DNA of 44,092 nt from assembly GCF_003574035.1 (NCBI RefSeq), contig NZ_QWKY01000024.1, positions 1 through 44,092 on the forward strand, in the 5' to 3' direction. The notes beneath the pieces are model-generated. The model was not told the DNA's origin. It did not search any database and saw nothing but the letters and a program-made list of their open reading frames with translations. The position numbers and the translations under genes were made by a program. The number at the start of each line of letters is the position of its first letter. Positions within the stretch are counted from its first letter, which is position 1. The DNA comes from Meiothermus hypogaeus (GTDB taxonomy: Bacteria > Deinococcota > Deinococci > Deinococcales > Thermaceae). Shown here one piece after another: positions 1 to 8,004 of the stretch.

Positions 1-1
1 C

Positions 2-754
2 CCTCCAGCAAACCCCACCCCCCCCGCCACCCCAGGCAGTTGGTGGAAACCTGCGGCCAATACCACCTGGCACATTCAGTACACTGGCACACTGGATAAA
101 ACCCGCCAGGTGACGGTTTACAACGTGGACTTGTTCGATACCCCGGCCAGCGTGGTGCAAGAGCTGGCGGCCAGAGGGGTCAAGGCGGTTTGCTATCTGA
201 GTGCAGGCTCCTGGGAGAACTGGCGACCGGACAAGAACCAGTTTCCCCCGGAGGTGCTGGGCCGTAACTACGACGGCTGGCCCGGTGAGCGCTGGCTGGA
301 CATTCGCCAGATTGACAAGCTGGCCCCTGTGCTGCGGGCCCGGCTCGACCTGTGCAAGCAGAAGGGCTTTGTGGGGGTAGACCCGGACAATGTGAACGGC
401 TATCAGAACAACACCGGCTTTCCGCTTACAGCCCAGGACCAGATTCGCTTCAACCGCTGGCTGGCGAACGAAGCCCACCAGCGGGGCCTGGCGATTGGCC
501 TCAAGAACACCACCGAACTGCTCTCGCAGCTCATCAACGACTTCGATTTCCTCGTCACCGAGGAGTGCTTCGACCAGGGCTGGTGCAACCAGACCCGCCC
601 CATGGTGCAGGCCGGTAAGCCTGTTCTGAACATCGAATACACCGATACCCGCATCAAGAGCGCCTCGCAGTTCTGTGGTAATACGCTGGGCCTGGGAATT
701 TTTTCCATCCTCAAGCGACGGGAGCTTGATGGTTGGGTGGAGGAGTGCAGGTAA
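2..754 (+). CDS. GH114 endo-alpha-1,4-polygalactosaminidase family protein (5' end outside window)
   Basis: The reading frame is open to the left edge (PPANPTPPATPGSWWKPA, then a TWHIQYTGTLD stretch), so the first in-frame GTG at 110 is internal and the true start lies upstream. The protein is a TIM-barrel of the GH114 family (Ega3/TM1410-like), which cleaves alpha-1,4-linked galactosamine polymers. Family hallmarks visible are VYNVDLFDT, the GVDPDN segment (Asp codon at 380) and VTEECF (Glu codon at 560), which match the family's catalytic Asp and Glu. A Pro-rich stretch before the domain suggests a secreted or lipoprotein linker, but the signal peptide is not in view. It is the first visible gene of a Pel/galactosaminogalactan-like locus. 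Its stop codon's last base is also the first base of a repeat element. The family call is strong; activity on a GalN/GalNAc polymer is inferred. Confidence 0.88.
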   Translation, partial: PPANPTPPATPGSWWKPAANTTWHIQYTGTLDKTRQVTVYNVDLFDTPASVVQELAARGVKAVCYLSAGSWENWRPDKNQFPPEVLGRNYDGWPGERWLDIRQIDKLAPVLRARLDLCKQKGFVGVDPDNVNGYQNNTGFPLTAQDQIRFNRWLANEAHQRGLAIGLKNTTELLSQLINDFDFLVTEECFDQGWCNQTRPMVQAGKPVLNIEYTDTRIKSASQFCGNTLGLGIFSILKRRELDGWVEECR

Positions 755-989
755 TACCAGATTCGGTTAGTTCGTCACCAAAGGGTGATGAACTAACCCC
801 ACCGAAGTTATCCGCGTAGCGGAGGGCGATACCGCCCCTTGGAAGTAAGACGCTTTTTTCGCCGACCGACAGTGAAGGGCCATCGGCCCCCGGCTAGCGC
901 CGGTACTCAAGGGAGGGGTGTGCTCTAGGATTCAAAAAGACAGCCTCTGGTGTTTTTGGTTTTGTAAACTGTCTTTTTGAATCCGGTAT
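754..989. repeat. Structured dispersed repeat element, copy A (about 236 bp)
   Basis: A second copy lies at 42756-42990. The termini are near-perfect inverted repeats (ATACCAGATT on the left; AATCCGGTAT on the right, whose complement is ATACCGGATT). Inside are hairpins: 765-779/784-798 (15 bp with one G-U), 811-815/819-823, 824-828/833-837, 877-881/885-889, 890-894/899-903, and a 16-bp perfect inverted repeat 928-943/969-984 enclosing 25 nt. The right 130 bp (860-989) are identical to copy B, while the first hairpin differs by compensatory changes. No ORF is visible. It could be a MITE, a structured RNA, or an RNA carried by a mobile element. No clear target-site duplication was seen. It separates the GH114 and deacetylase genes. 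Confidence 0.9.
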
Positions 990-1333
990 AACTTACCCCG
1001 TTAAGTCGAAACATAGCGTTTCATACGTGAAAATCCCACCGGGCTAGTAGAGCTCGAGTGGGATTTGCACATCTAAGGCAAGTACACAGGGGACTTGGTG
1101 CATTTGCCAGGAAATGCGTACCTGGACAACTTGTCAGTTTCTTGTAAGGCTATAGGGGGGTGCTTTGCGCGCACTGAGACGTCCAAAGTAAAGCGAAAAG
1201 TGCTTCGCGTACGTGATTAATGTAACGATGGATAACAGGACAGTTGCCCTATGGTGTTTGAGGTTCGTCTTCTACGCTAAGGTCAGGAAATACGCTTCAT
1301 GCTCTTGCTCCATTATCCAGAGGGTCAGGACGA
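990..1333. other. Intergenic stretch between repeat A and the deacetylase lipoprotein gene
   Basis: No convincing gene was found. The only structure noted is the inverted repeat AAATCCCAC (1031-1039) / GTGGGATTT (1058-1066), followed by only a short T run, so it is at best a weak terminator-like hairpin. A Shine-Dalgarno-like AGGA precedes the ATG at 1334. No promoter with good -35 and -10 boxes was recognised. Confidence 0.4.
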
Positions 1334-3631
1334 ATGAAAACCACCATCCGAATCGTCACTTTTCTTCTCATCACCCTGCTTTTACTACTAGCGGGCTGTA
1401 ATTTGCAAAAAAGCAATAGCGAGGGCGAGGCTCCCAACGGCCCACCTCAGACCCCTTCCATGCCCCGCTTCGAGGGGGCCCCGGTGGCTTTGCCAGTTCA
1501 AAAGGCCGATGCCAACCGGCCCCTGCCGGGTGTGCAAATTCCGGGGGTGGCCCAGCCCCAGCGCCAGGGTGTGCAGTCCCAGGCGCTTCCAGCTAACCGT
1601 GTGGCCCTGCGTATCCTGGTGATTGGCCCCACTGCCGAAGACCCCGGCCTGCAAGCCTGGAAAGCCATCCTCGACCAACTGGGCGCCCACTACGAGGTGC
1701 TGCTGGCTGCCTCGCAGGAGCTAACCAGTGGTGTGCTGGAGGACACTACAGGGGGACGCTTCCAGGCTATCCTGCTGGCCAGCAACAACCTGGCCTACGA
1801 GGTCTCGCCGGGGGTTTTTGCCAGCGCATTCACCGGTGACGAATGGAGCCGGTTGTGGGACTACCAGCGCCGCTACGCGGTGCGTTCGGTTTCGCTCTAT
1901 ACCTTTCCAGGGCCGGGAACCCCAACGGTGCGTTTTGCAGATCCGGAAGACTACTGCATCCGCTCGGTGCGGCCTGCGGGCGACGAAGAGGTGCGTACCG
2001 ACAATCCGGCCACCAACCCGCCTGGCGACCCGCCCCCCTATCCGGCGGTTCAGATGACGCTTACGCCCGAGGGGCGCGGGTTGTTTAGCTACCTCAACCC
2101 CAGTGCCGTAATTCCTATTCAAAATGCCTATACCTATCCGGCCCGGTTGGCCACCGCCCAGGAGTCTCCGGGTTGTCTGGTACAGCCGCTTTTGCGGGAC
2201 TCGAGCAACAACGTGCTGGGCGTGTTCAGCCGGAGCGCCGACGGGCGCGAGCGCATCGCCCTGACCTTTGCCAGCAACCCCTACCTGCTGCACACCCAAC
2301 TGCTGGGCTATGGCCTGGTTCGCTGGGCCACGCGCGGGCTTTTTATCGGGGAGCGGCGGCATATCCTGGCGGTGGACGTAGATGACTGGGGGCTGGAATC
2401 CGACTGGTGGGACGATACCCTCCAGCCCGGTGAGCCCCTGCGCTACCGGCCCCAGCCCTTTCGAATATCTGCGGTGGATGCCTGGTCGGTGTATCAGCAG
2501 CAGCGCCAGCTCAACGCGACCTATCCCCTCAGCAACGGCTTCATGCTCAACCTGGCCTTCAACGGGCGGGGGGTGAACACCGGCGTGGCGGCCAGCTGCA
2601 ACCCAGGGGTGTCCAGCGGTGACCCCCTCTCCAGCCTGACCAAGTGCCTGGCCAGCCGGATGCGCTGGGTCAATCACACCCGCGACCACCCCTCCATGGA
2701 CAACATCACCGACCCTGCTGCCCTGCGCTTCCAGATTGCCGAGAACACCCGCCTGGCCAATCAACTCGGCCTCTGGTACGGCAGCAAGACGCTCAAAACC
2801 GGAGAACTCTCTGGGCTGGGCTGGTACCGGAGTCCGGATCCGGCACCCATCGTTCTACCTACCCTGCCGTCGGAGTGTCCGCCCATCGCCACACCAGCGG
2901 GGCCTGGCTCGGACGAGCCGCGTAAAGATTTCGGCCTGGTTTGCGCGAACAGCAGCCTGCTGGATCGGGCCCGCGAGTTGGGCATTCGTTATATCCACGG
3001 CAATTACTCGGTGACCAGCCACAAGCCCCCCTGCCCCATTTGTGGGGTGGCCCTGCGCCCGGACTTGCTGATGACCCCAGTCTGGCCCACCAACATTGCC
3101 TACACTGTGACCAACCCCGCAGAAGCTACCTCGTTCTATAACTATATCTACGCACCGGGCGGGCAGAACCCCTACTGGCCCAGGCCCCTGAGCTATGAGG
3201 AAATCCTCGAGCAGGAAACCAACCTGGCCCTCTACCACCTCCAGACCAGCGCCAGCTCGCACTACTTCCACCAGGCCAACCTGCGCGAGTATGCGCCGGG
3301 CCGCAGTCTGGTCTTTGACTACCTGAACCGCCTGATGGAGAAATACACCTCGTTCTACCAGATACCTGTGCTCAACCCCTCCTGGGACGAGATCGGGGAA
3401 TACGTGGCCGAACGCACCAACCATACCGAGCTGCTGCAAGCAGGTCTCACCGCGATTTGGGATCGCAGCACCAATCAGGTTATATTCACCGCGCCTTCAG
3501 GGCGTTCGGGTGTACTGTTTTTTACAGGGGCGGCGCAGGGGCAGAGCACTGTGTACGGAGGCGATACCGTTTCGAAGGTCAGCCTTTCTGCCGGGCAGAA
3601 CCTGAGCTTTTCCTACACTCCTTCAGAGTAA
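1334..3631 (+). CDS. Lipoprotein with Agd3 (CE18)-like polysaccharide deacetylase domain
   Basis: This is a 765-residue protein with a clear lipoprotein signal (hydrophobic residues 7-20, lipobox LAGC, lipidated Cys22) and a low-complexity Pro/Gln linker to about residue 85. A Rossmann-like region follows (LRILVIGPTAEDPG onward), then a deacetylase-like region with AVDVDDWG (Asp350, Asp351) and NHTRDHPSMD (His448, His452). This resembles motif 1 (Asp-Asp) and motif 2 (H-T-x-x-H-P) of metal-dependent NodB-type deacetylases. The arrangement of a receiver-like N-domain before the deacetylase recalls Agd3, the fungal galactosaminogalactan deacetylase. Next to a GH114 gene and a PelF-like transferase, partial de-N-acetylation of a GalNAc-rich polymer at the cell surface is inferred. 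AGGA about 8 nt upstream supports the ATG. The lipoprotein and deacetylase calls are firm; the CE18 assignment is from recall. Confidence 0.78.
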   Translation: MKTTIRIVTFLLITLLLLLAGCNLQKSNSEGEAPNGPPQTPSMPRFEGAPVALPVQKADANRPLPGVQIPGVAQPQRQGVQSQALPANRVALRILVIGPTAEDPGLQAWKAILDQLGAHYEVLLAASQELTSGVLEDTTGGRFQAILLASNNLAYEVSPGVFASAFTGDEWSRLWDYQRRYAVRSVSLYTFPGPGTPTVRFADPEDYCIRSVRPAGDEEVRTDNPATNPPGDPPPYPAVQMTLTPEGRGLFSYLNPSAVIPIQNAYTYPARLATAQESPGCLVQPLLRDSSNNVLGVFSRSADGRERIALTFASNPYLLHTQLLGYGLVRWATRGLFIGERRHILAVDVDDWGLESDWWDDTLQPGEPLRYRPQPFRISAVDAWSVYQQQRQLNATYPLSNGFMLNLAFNGRGVNTGVAASCNPGVSSGDPLSSLTKCLASRMRWVNHTRDHPSMDNITDPAALRFQIAENTRLANQLGLWYGSKTLKTGELSGLGWYRSPDPAPIVLPTLPSECPPIATPAGPGSDEPRKDFGLVCANSSLLDRARELGIRYIHGNYSVTSHKPPCPICGVALRPDLLMTPVWPTNIAYTVTNPAEATSFYNYIYAPGGQNPYWPRPLSYEEILEQETNLALYHLQTSASSHYFHQANLREYAPGRSLVFDYLNRLMEKYTSFYQIPVLNPSWDEIGEYVAERTNHTELLQAGLTAIWDRSTNQVIFTAPSGRSGVLFFTGAAQGQSTVYGGDTVSKVSLSAGQNLSFSYTPSE

Positions 3632-3665
3632 AGGGATTTTTGAGCCAAAGCCTAAGAGGAGCGCG

Positions 3666-5156
3666 ATGAGAATTGCACTGATCACCGAAGGAACCTACCC
3701 TTTTGTGGTGGGTGGGGTGAGCGTCTGGTGCGACCAACTCATTCGTGGTCTGAGCGATTTTGAGTTCGAGGTGATTGCCCTGACCAGCAACGGTCTGGAA
3801 ACGAATGCCTATCCTGCCCCACCTAACCTCAGAGGGGTGATCAACTTTCCCCTATGGAACGCAGAACGGCGGCGACGAGGCAAAAGCCATTCCTCTCGTT
3901 GGTTTGACCAGGTGCACCACAGTTTTGTGAGCGCTCTGACCCAGCCCAACTGGGGCACCACCTATTTTATGTGGGCTTTGCGGGCCATGGCCGGCTATGC
4001 CCAGCAGGCCGACCTGGGTGCGGCCCTGCTCAGCGAAGCCTCGCTGGGTCGGCTCATTAAGGCCTGGAAGGGATACCAGCCGCAAGACCCCTCCAATGGT
4101 TCCCTGCCGAACCTGACCCTTCAGGATGCCTTGCTGGCATCTCAGCTAATTGAGCATCTGCTTCGGCCCTTGCGGTTGATTCCCCCTAAAGCCGATGTCT
4201 ACCATGCGGTCTCCAACGGCCCGGCGGCGATTGTAGGGATGATGGGCAAGTGGTACCATGCCGCTCCCTTTGTGCTCACCGAGCATGGGGTGTATTTACG
4301 CGAGCGCTACCTGAGCTATTTGCAAGCTCCATACAGCCCGGCGGTGCAGACCCTGATTCTCAACTTCTTCCGCCTGCTTTCCAGCACGGCCTACCGCATG
4401 GCAGACCTAATCGTGCCGGTTTCGGAGTACAACCGCCGCTGGGAAGAGCGAAACGGGGCCTTCCCCTCCTCGATTCGCCCCATTCACAACGGGATTGACC
4501 CGGCCCTGTTCCCGCCGCCCGAAAAGGAGCCCGAGGTTCCGACCCTGACCTTTGTGGGCCGCATAGACCCCCTCAAAGACCTGCACACCCTGATTGAGTC
4601 GTTTGCCTACACCAAAAAACACGTGCCGGAGGCCCGCTTGCGGATGTTTGGCCCCACTCCTGCCGGCAATGAACGTTACAGGGAAAGCTGCGAAAGGTTG
4701 ATTGAAGAGCTGGGTTTGCAGGGAGCCGCGACTTTCGAAGGCCGAATTTCTCCGGCGGCACGCGGCTACCAGGCCGGGCACGTGGCGGTTTTGAGCAGCA
4801 TCTCGGAGAGCTTTCCGTATGCGGTGATTGAGGCCATGTCATGTGGGCGGGCGACGGTCTCGACCGATGTGGGCGGGGTTAGCGAGGCGGTCGGGGATGC
4901 AGGTATTCTGGTGCCGGCCCGCGACCCGCAGGCTATGGGAATGGCTTGTACTGAGTTACTTATGGACTCCCAACGGCGTATTGAGATGGGCAAGAAGGCA
5001 CGTGAACGGGTGCTCAAGTACTTTACCCTCGAGCGATTTCTGAACGACTACCGTAAGATGTACCACGACGTGGTTTTTTTTTCGAGTTCACCCAAGACCC
5101 TTACCGAGCCGAAGACGCCTACCGAGAGTAATTTACTGGTGGCCTCGGGGAGCTGA
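3666..5156 (+). CDS. pelF: PelF-like GT4 glycosyltransferase
   Basis: This 496-residue protein has the PelF N-terminal signature TEGTYPFVVGGVSVWCDQLI (DUF3492-type acceptor domain). Its C-terminal GT-B domain has HNGIDPALF, LTFVGRIDPLKDL, and the retaining GT4 E-x7-E pair at Glu381 and Glu389 (SESFPYAVIEAM). In Pel systems PelF is the cytosolic transferase that uses UDP-GalNAc. The length matches the family (about 500 residues). The last 30 or so residues are a Ser/Thr/Pro-rich tail of unclear role. GAGGAG a few bases before the ATG is a good ribosome-binding site, and the gene starts 34 bp after the deacetylase stop, consistent with one operon. UDP-GalNAc use here is inferred from family and neighbours. 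No UDP-sugar epimerase gene is seen in the window. Confidence 0.88.
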   Translation: MRIALITEGTYPFVVGGVSVWCDQLIRGLSDFEFEVIALTSNGLETNAYPAPPNLRGVINFPLWNAERRRRGKSHSSRWFDQVHHSFVSALTQPNWGTTYFMWALRAMAGYAQQADLGAALLSEASLGRLIKAWKGYQPQDPSNGSLPNLTLQDALLASQLIEHLLRPLRLIPPKADVYHAVSNGPAAIVGMMGKWYHAAPFVLTEHGVYLRERYLSYLQAPYSPAVQTLILNFFRLLSSTAYRMADLIVPVSEYNRRWEERNGAFPSSIRPIHNGIDPALFPPPEKEPEVPTLTFVGRIDPLKDLHTLIESFAYTKKHVPEARLRMFGPTPAGNERYRESCERLIEELGLQGAATFEGRISPAARGYQAGHVAVLSSISESFPYAVIEAMSCGRATVSTDVGGVSEAVGDAGILVPARDPQAMGMACTELLMDSQRRIEMGKKARERVLKYFTLERFLNDYRKMYHDVVFFSSSPKTLTEPKTPTESNLLVASGS

Positions 5157-5342
5157 ACTGGGCTTACCTCAGGTTCGTTCATGTTACTACCCAGGCTGCA
5201 TTCTGTTAGGCTTGCCACCAAGGGCAGGGGACTTTCGTGATGATTTGGCTTATTTACCTTTCCTACTCTCCGGATATCTAGCTTAAAAAAACCATTCTAT
5301 GGGCCTTTTTGCTTTCCTGTATCTAAAATCCTGTGCCAGATA

Positions 5343-5367
5343 CCTCTCTCTTCCACCAGGAGAGAGG
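5343..5367 (+). promoter_or_regulatory. Hairpin upstream of short uORF and membrane protein gene
   Basis: CCTCTCTC (5343-5350) pairs perfectly with GAGAGAGG (5360-5367) across a 9-nt loop. The 3' arm is purine-rich and Shine-Dalgarno-like and lies shortly before a second purine run and the ATG at 5379. It could modulate ribosome access. Function is inferred only. Confidence 0.35.
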
Positions 5368-5378
5368 AAAGAGGGTTC

Positions 5379-5417
5379 ATGACAAGGGTCTTTGAGGCCA
5401 TGGGTTGGATGGTATGA
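5379..5417 (+). CDS. Possible 12-codon upstream ORF, ATGA-coupled to the next gene
   Basis: ATG at 5379 follows the purine run AAAGAGGG with 3-4 nt spacing and opens a 12-codon frame (MTRVFEAMGWMV). Its TGA stop (5415-5417) overlaps the ATG at 5414 of the following membrane-protein gene. The downstream ATG has a poor ribosome site of its own, so translational coupling is plausible. There is no conservation evidence; it may be chance. Confidence 0.3.
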   Translation: MTRVFEAMGWMV

Positions 5418-6847
5418 GCCAGCGTATCGAGTTTTTTGAGGATCGTGGGGTGGCTGTACTGCCTAGCTATACCCGGACGGGCAAGGCCCTATCCACCCCC
5501 TCCAACCGCCTAGCCCAGTTGATGCAGCACCTGGGGCCGGTCTTAGAAACCGCAGTGGATTCGCAGCAGATTGCGGCGGCCCTCGAGGCCCACGGTTATA
5601 ACGATCGAATGGTACTCGAGCGCTATGGCTACCCCAACGTATTCGAGTTGGCCGAAGCTCTCTTCCGCACCGTGCCGCGCAAGCTCACCCCCGCCAAAAG
5701 CAGGGTTTATCATTTCTCCAACACCCTTCGAGAACTTTCGCATGGGCTGTTTTATGGGATGCCGGGGTTATTCTATCCGGCTGTGTTTGCCTGGGTAGGC
5801 CCCCAGGAAGCCACTTTGGGGCTGATCTTGTCCGCCATTCTGGGCTGGTCGTGGAGCCAGGGCATGATTCGTCTGGCTTATGTCTTGATGGGTCAAGGCT
5901 TTGCCCCGGAAGCCCGAGTCTTGTTACGCACCATGATGTTTGTTGGATTGGGTCTGGCGGCCTTAATTCCGCCAATCATTCAAGGAAGCCCACCCCTGGT
6001 GGCCCTGGTGGTTTTGCAAATGGCCTATCACATGGCCTCCGGTATCCTGCTTTTGTATAAGCGCGAACTGTGGTTGCTAGTGGCCACATCGCCGGCTGTT
6101 GTGTCGGGGGTGCTGTTCTTGCTGGCTCCAGAGGTGCTGGGCGCCGCCACCACGACCCTGGTCATGATGGTTTCGGTGTTGCTCAGTTTTGTGGCTGCCC
6201 TCGTCACCACCCAGGCCAAGGCTACCCATTCCCCCTGGAAAGTGTTGCAGCGGGCCGACTGGCTGGATACCCTGCCGCTCATGCTGTACGGTTTCTTGAG
6301 CGCTATTTTTGTGTTCCTCAATCCTTTCTGGCACTGGATGACCAATACCCCCATTGCCTCGGGTCTGGCAGTAGTTCCGCTGGTACTGAGCATGGGGGGC
6401 CTGGAGTGGCAGCTGCGGATTTTCCTGGAACGCATGAGCCTGTTGTTGGCCAGCACCAGCGACCTGAGCGTATTTGCCCGCAACGTCAATCGCATCTTTT
6501 TGTCCGTGCTGGCCACTTATGGGCTGCTTCTGCTGGTGTTAAGTCTGCTGGCTATAGGAATTCTGAACCTTCGCGATTCGGAATCCCAGATCTTCCTGGT
6601 TGCCAACTTTATGCTGGGTCTGGGGTTTTTTGTGGCCTTCACCCTCACCTCCATGAACCGTACCCTGCGGGTACTGCTGGGGATGGTGTTGGCCCTGATG
6701 GTGTATCTGGCGGCTTTTGGTCTCTCCATTCAGGGACTGCTGCCCCTGAATGGACACCTGAGTTATCTGCTGGGATGTGGGGTCTTTAGCATCTATTTGC
6801 TGCTGGTGGCCCTGCCGGTTTTGCGTGAGCTTCGCAACTATCAGTAG
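5414..6847 (+). CDS. Polytopic membrane protein in PelG position (exopolysaccharide export or synthesis partner)
   Basis: About 477 residues from the ATG at 5414; an in-frame TTG at 5405 is an alternative start. Residues 1 to about 105 are soluble and include a segment like AALEAHGYNDRMVLERYGYPNVFELAEALF. The rest is a run of about 10-12 hydrophobic helices, as in a MATE/flippase-like transporter. It directly follows the PelF-like transferase, where PelG normally sits, so a role as its membrane partner is likely. The sequence lacks the N-terminal signature I know for PelG, so I do not give that symbol. The 248-bp gap before it holds a hairpin and a possible short uORF, so its expression may be controlled separately from pelF. 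It ends 8 bp before the next gene. Confidence 0.65.
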   Translation: MSQRIEFFEDRGVAVLPSYTRTGKALSTPSNRLAQLMQHLGPVLETAVDSQQIAAALEAHGYNDRMVLERYGYPNVFELAEALFRTVPRKLTPAKSRVYHFSNTLRELSHGLFYGMPGLFYPAVFAWVGPQEATLGLILSAILGWSWSQGMIRLAYVLMGQGFAPEARVLLRTMMFVGLGLAALIPPIIQGSPPLVALVVLQMAYHMASGILLLYKRELWLLVATSPAVVSGVLFLLAPEVLGAATTTLVMMVSVLLSFVAALVTTQAKATHSPWKVLQRADWLDTLPLMLYGFLSAIFVFLNPFWHWMTNTPIASGLAVVPLVLSMGGLEWQLRIFLERMSLLLASTSDLSVFARNVNRIFLSVLATYGLLLLVLSLLAIGILNLRDSESQIFLVANFMLGLGFFVAFTLTSMNRTLRVLLGMVLALMVYLAAFGLSIQGLLPLNGHLSYLLGCGVFSIYLLLVALPVLRELRNYQ

Positions 6848-6855
6848 GCAAAACG

Positions 6856-7563
6856 ATGAGCACCAAGCCTGCTAAAGCCAGACCCCTAGCCTTCTACTAT
6901 GGGCAGGGTCGGCTAGAGCGACTATGCCGCTATCAAAAAGTGGTGTTGCAGACTTGGGCTTATACGTCAGAGGAGCTGGCTTTTCTGCGTAGCCAGCGAA
7001 CCCTACCTCTGGCCTACTTGAGCCTGGGTGAAGACCAGCCTATGCCTTCGCCCTGGCACCGCGATGCCCGCAATCTGGACTGGAATACGGTTTATGTTGA
7101 TCCTGCCCATCCCGAGTGGATGAAGAACCGACTCGAGGAGGCGCAAAAGGCGATTGAAGTGGGGTTTGAGGGGTTGTTTCTGGACACCCTGGATACCGTT
7201 ACCCTGTTTCCTCAGGATCGGTTTGTCATGCTTGGCCTCATCAGCCAGTTACGGGAAAAGCTGGGAGCCAGGCTGATATTTGCCAACCGAGGGTTCCACC
7301 TCTTGCCCGAGCTGGCAACCCTGGTGAACGGGGTGGTACTGGAGTCGTTTTCTACTACCTGGACGCCCTGGGGCTACAGGGTGTTGCCTGCGTACGAACT
7401 CGAGTACAACCTTAGCTGCCTGTTCAGGCTCCAGGGGTATTCCTTGGAGCTCTATGCGCTGGACTACGCCAACAACCTCTGGCTCGAGGGCTACGCTCGT
7501 CTACGGGCGATGTTTTATGGCTTGCCCACTTTTGTGAGCAACCGGGATCTAACCCGCATATAG
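6856..7563 (+). CDS. GH114-superfamily (TM1410-like) glycosidase-like protein, no signal peptide
   Basis: This 235-residue TIM-barrel-like protein resembles GH114/TM1410 proteins: LAFYYG near the N-terminus, LPLAYLSLGED, GFEGLFLDTLDTV (Asp110) and NGVVLESFSTTW (Glu163). Asp110 and Glu163 sit where the family's catalytic acids are expected. Unlike the GH114 gene at the left edge it has no signal peptide, so it would be cytosolic or use another route. That is odd for a polymer hydrolase and may mean a role in editing or terminating nascent chains. It starts 8 bp after the membrane protein and is the last gene of the locus, running convergently towards cdd, which ends 3 bp away. Confidence 0.75.
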   Translation: MSTKPAKARPLAFYYGQGRLERLCRYQKVVLQTWAYTSEELAFLRSQRTLPLAYLSLGEDQPMPSPWHRDARNLDWNTVYVDPAHPEWMKNRLEEAQKAIEVGFEGLFLDTLDTVTLFPQDRFVMLGLISQLREKLGARLIFANRGFHLLPELATLVNGVVLESFSTTWTPWGYRVLPAYELEYNLSCLFRLQGYSLELYALDYANNLWLEGYARLRAMFYGLPTFVSNRDLTRI

Positions 7564-7566
7564 AAG

Positions 7567-8001
7567 CTACCCTCTGTCCGGCCCATCCAGATACTGCTTC
7601 GAAAAGGCGTGGGGCAGAAGCTCTCCGAGAGTGGTATGTAACTCGGAGCCATCGGCGCTGAGGCAGTGCACCGGGGTCTCGGGGTGGGCAAACTCGCTTA
7701 GTACCTGTCGACATCCACCGCAAGGGGTTGCGGGCTGTTTGCCCCGGCTCAACACCCAAACCTCGGCAATCTCTTGCTCTCCTGCCGAGACCATTTGCAG
7801 GGTCGCCGACTGTTCGGCACAGCGCGAGAGGGGATAGGCGGCGTTTTCTACATTCACCCCGCCGTATAATCGGCCCGACCTGGACTTGATGACGGCCGCC
7901 ACAGCAAAACCCGAGTAGGGCGAATAGGAGCGGGTCAGGAGCTGGTGCAGGAGTTCTAGAACCTTCTTGGGTGTTCTGGACACGCTTCCAGCATACCGCA
8001 C
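7567..8001 (-). CDS. cdd: Cytidine deaminase
   Basis: This hydrolytic zinc deaminase converts cytidine and deoxycytidine to uridine and deoxyuridine (pyrimidine salvage). Motifs are SPYSGFAVAAV, GGVNVENAAYP, the zinc/catalytic CAEQSA and PCGGCRQ. The length of 144 residues matches the small tetrameric form. The start is ambiguous: GTG at 8001 has GGAGG about 10 nt upstream inside the end of the preceding gene, while GTG at 7983 (MSRTPKKV) would give 138 residues. It follows the CBS/CorC gene by 3 bp and closes the phoH-ybeY-dgkA group, an order also known in other bacteria. Confidence 0.93.
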   Translation of the reverse strand: MRYAGSVSRTPKKVLELLHQLLTRSYSPYSGFAVAAVIKSRSGRLYGGVNVENAAYPLSRCAEQSATLQMVSAGEQEIAEVWVLSRGKQPATPCGGCRQVLSEFAHPETPVHCLSADGSELHTTLGELLPHAFSKQYLDGPDRG

Positions 8002-8004
8002 GAT

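Noticed and set aside
1031-1066. AAATCCCAC/GTGGGATTT hairpin
   Set aside because: 18-nt loop and no T-run beyond the stem; not called as a terminator.
1721-2764. 347-codon open frame on the - strand
   Set aside because: Antisense to the deacetylase lipoprotein; composition (Gly/Val/Ala/His-rich) is typical of a shadow frame.
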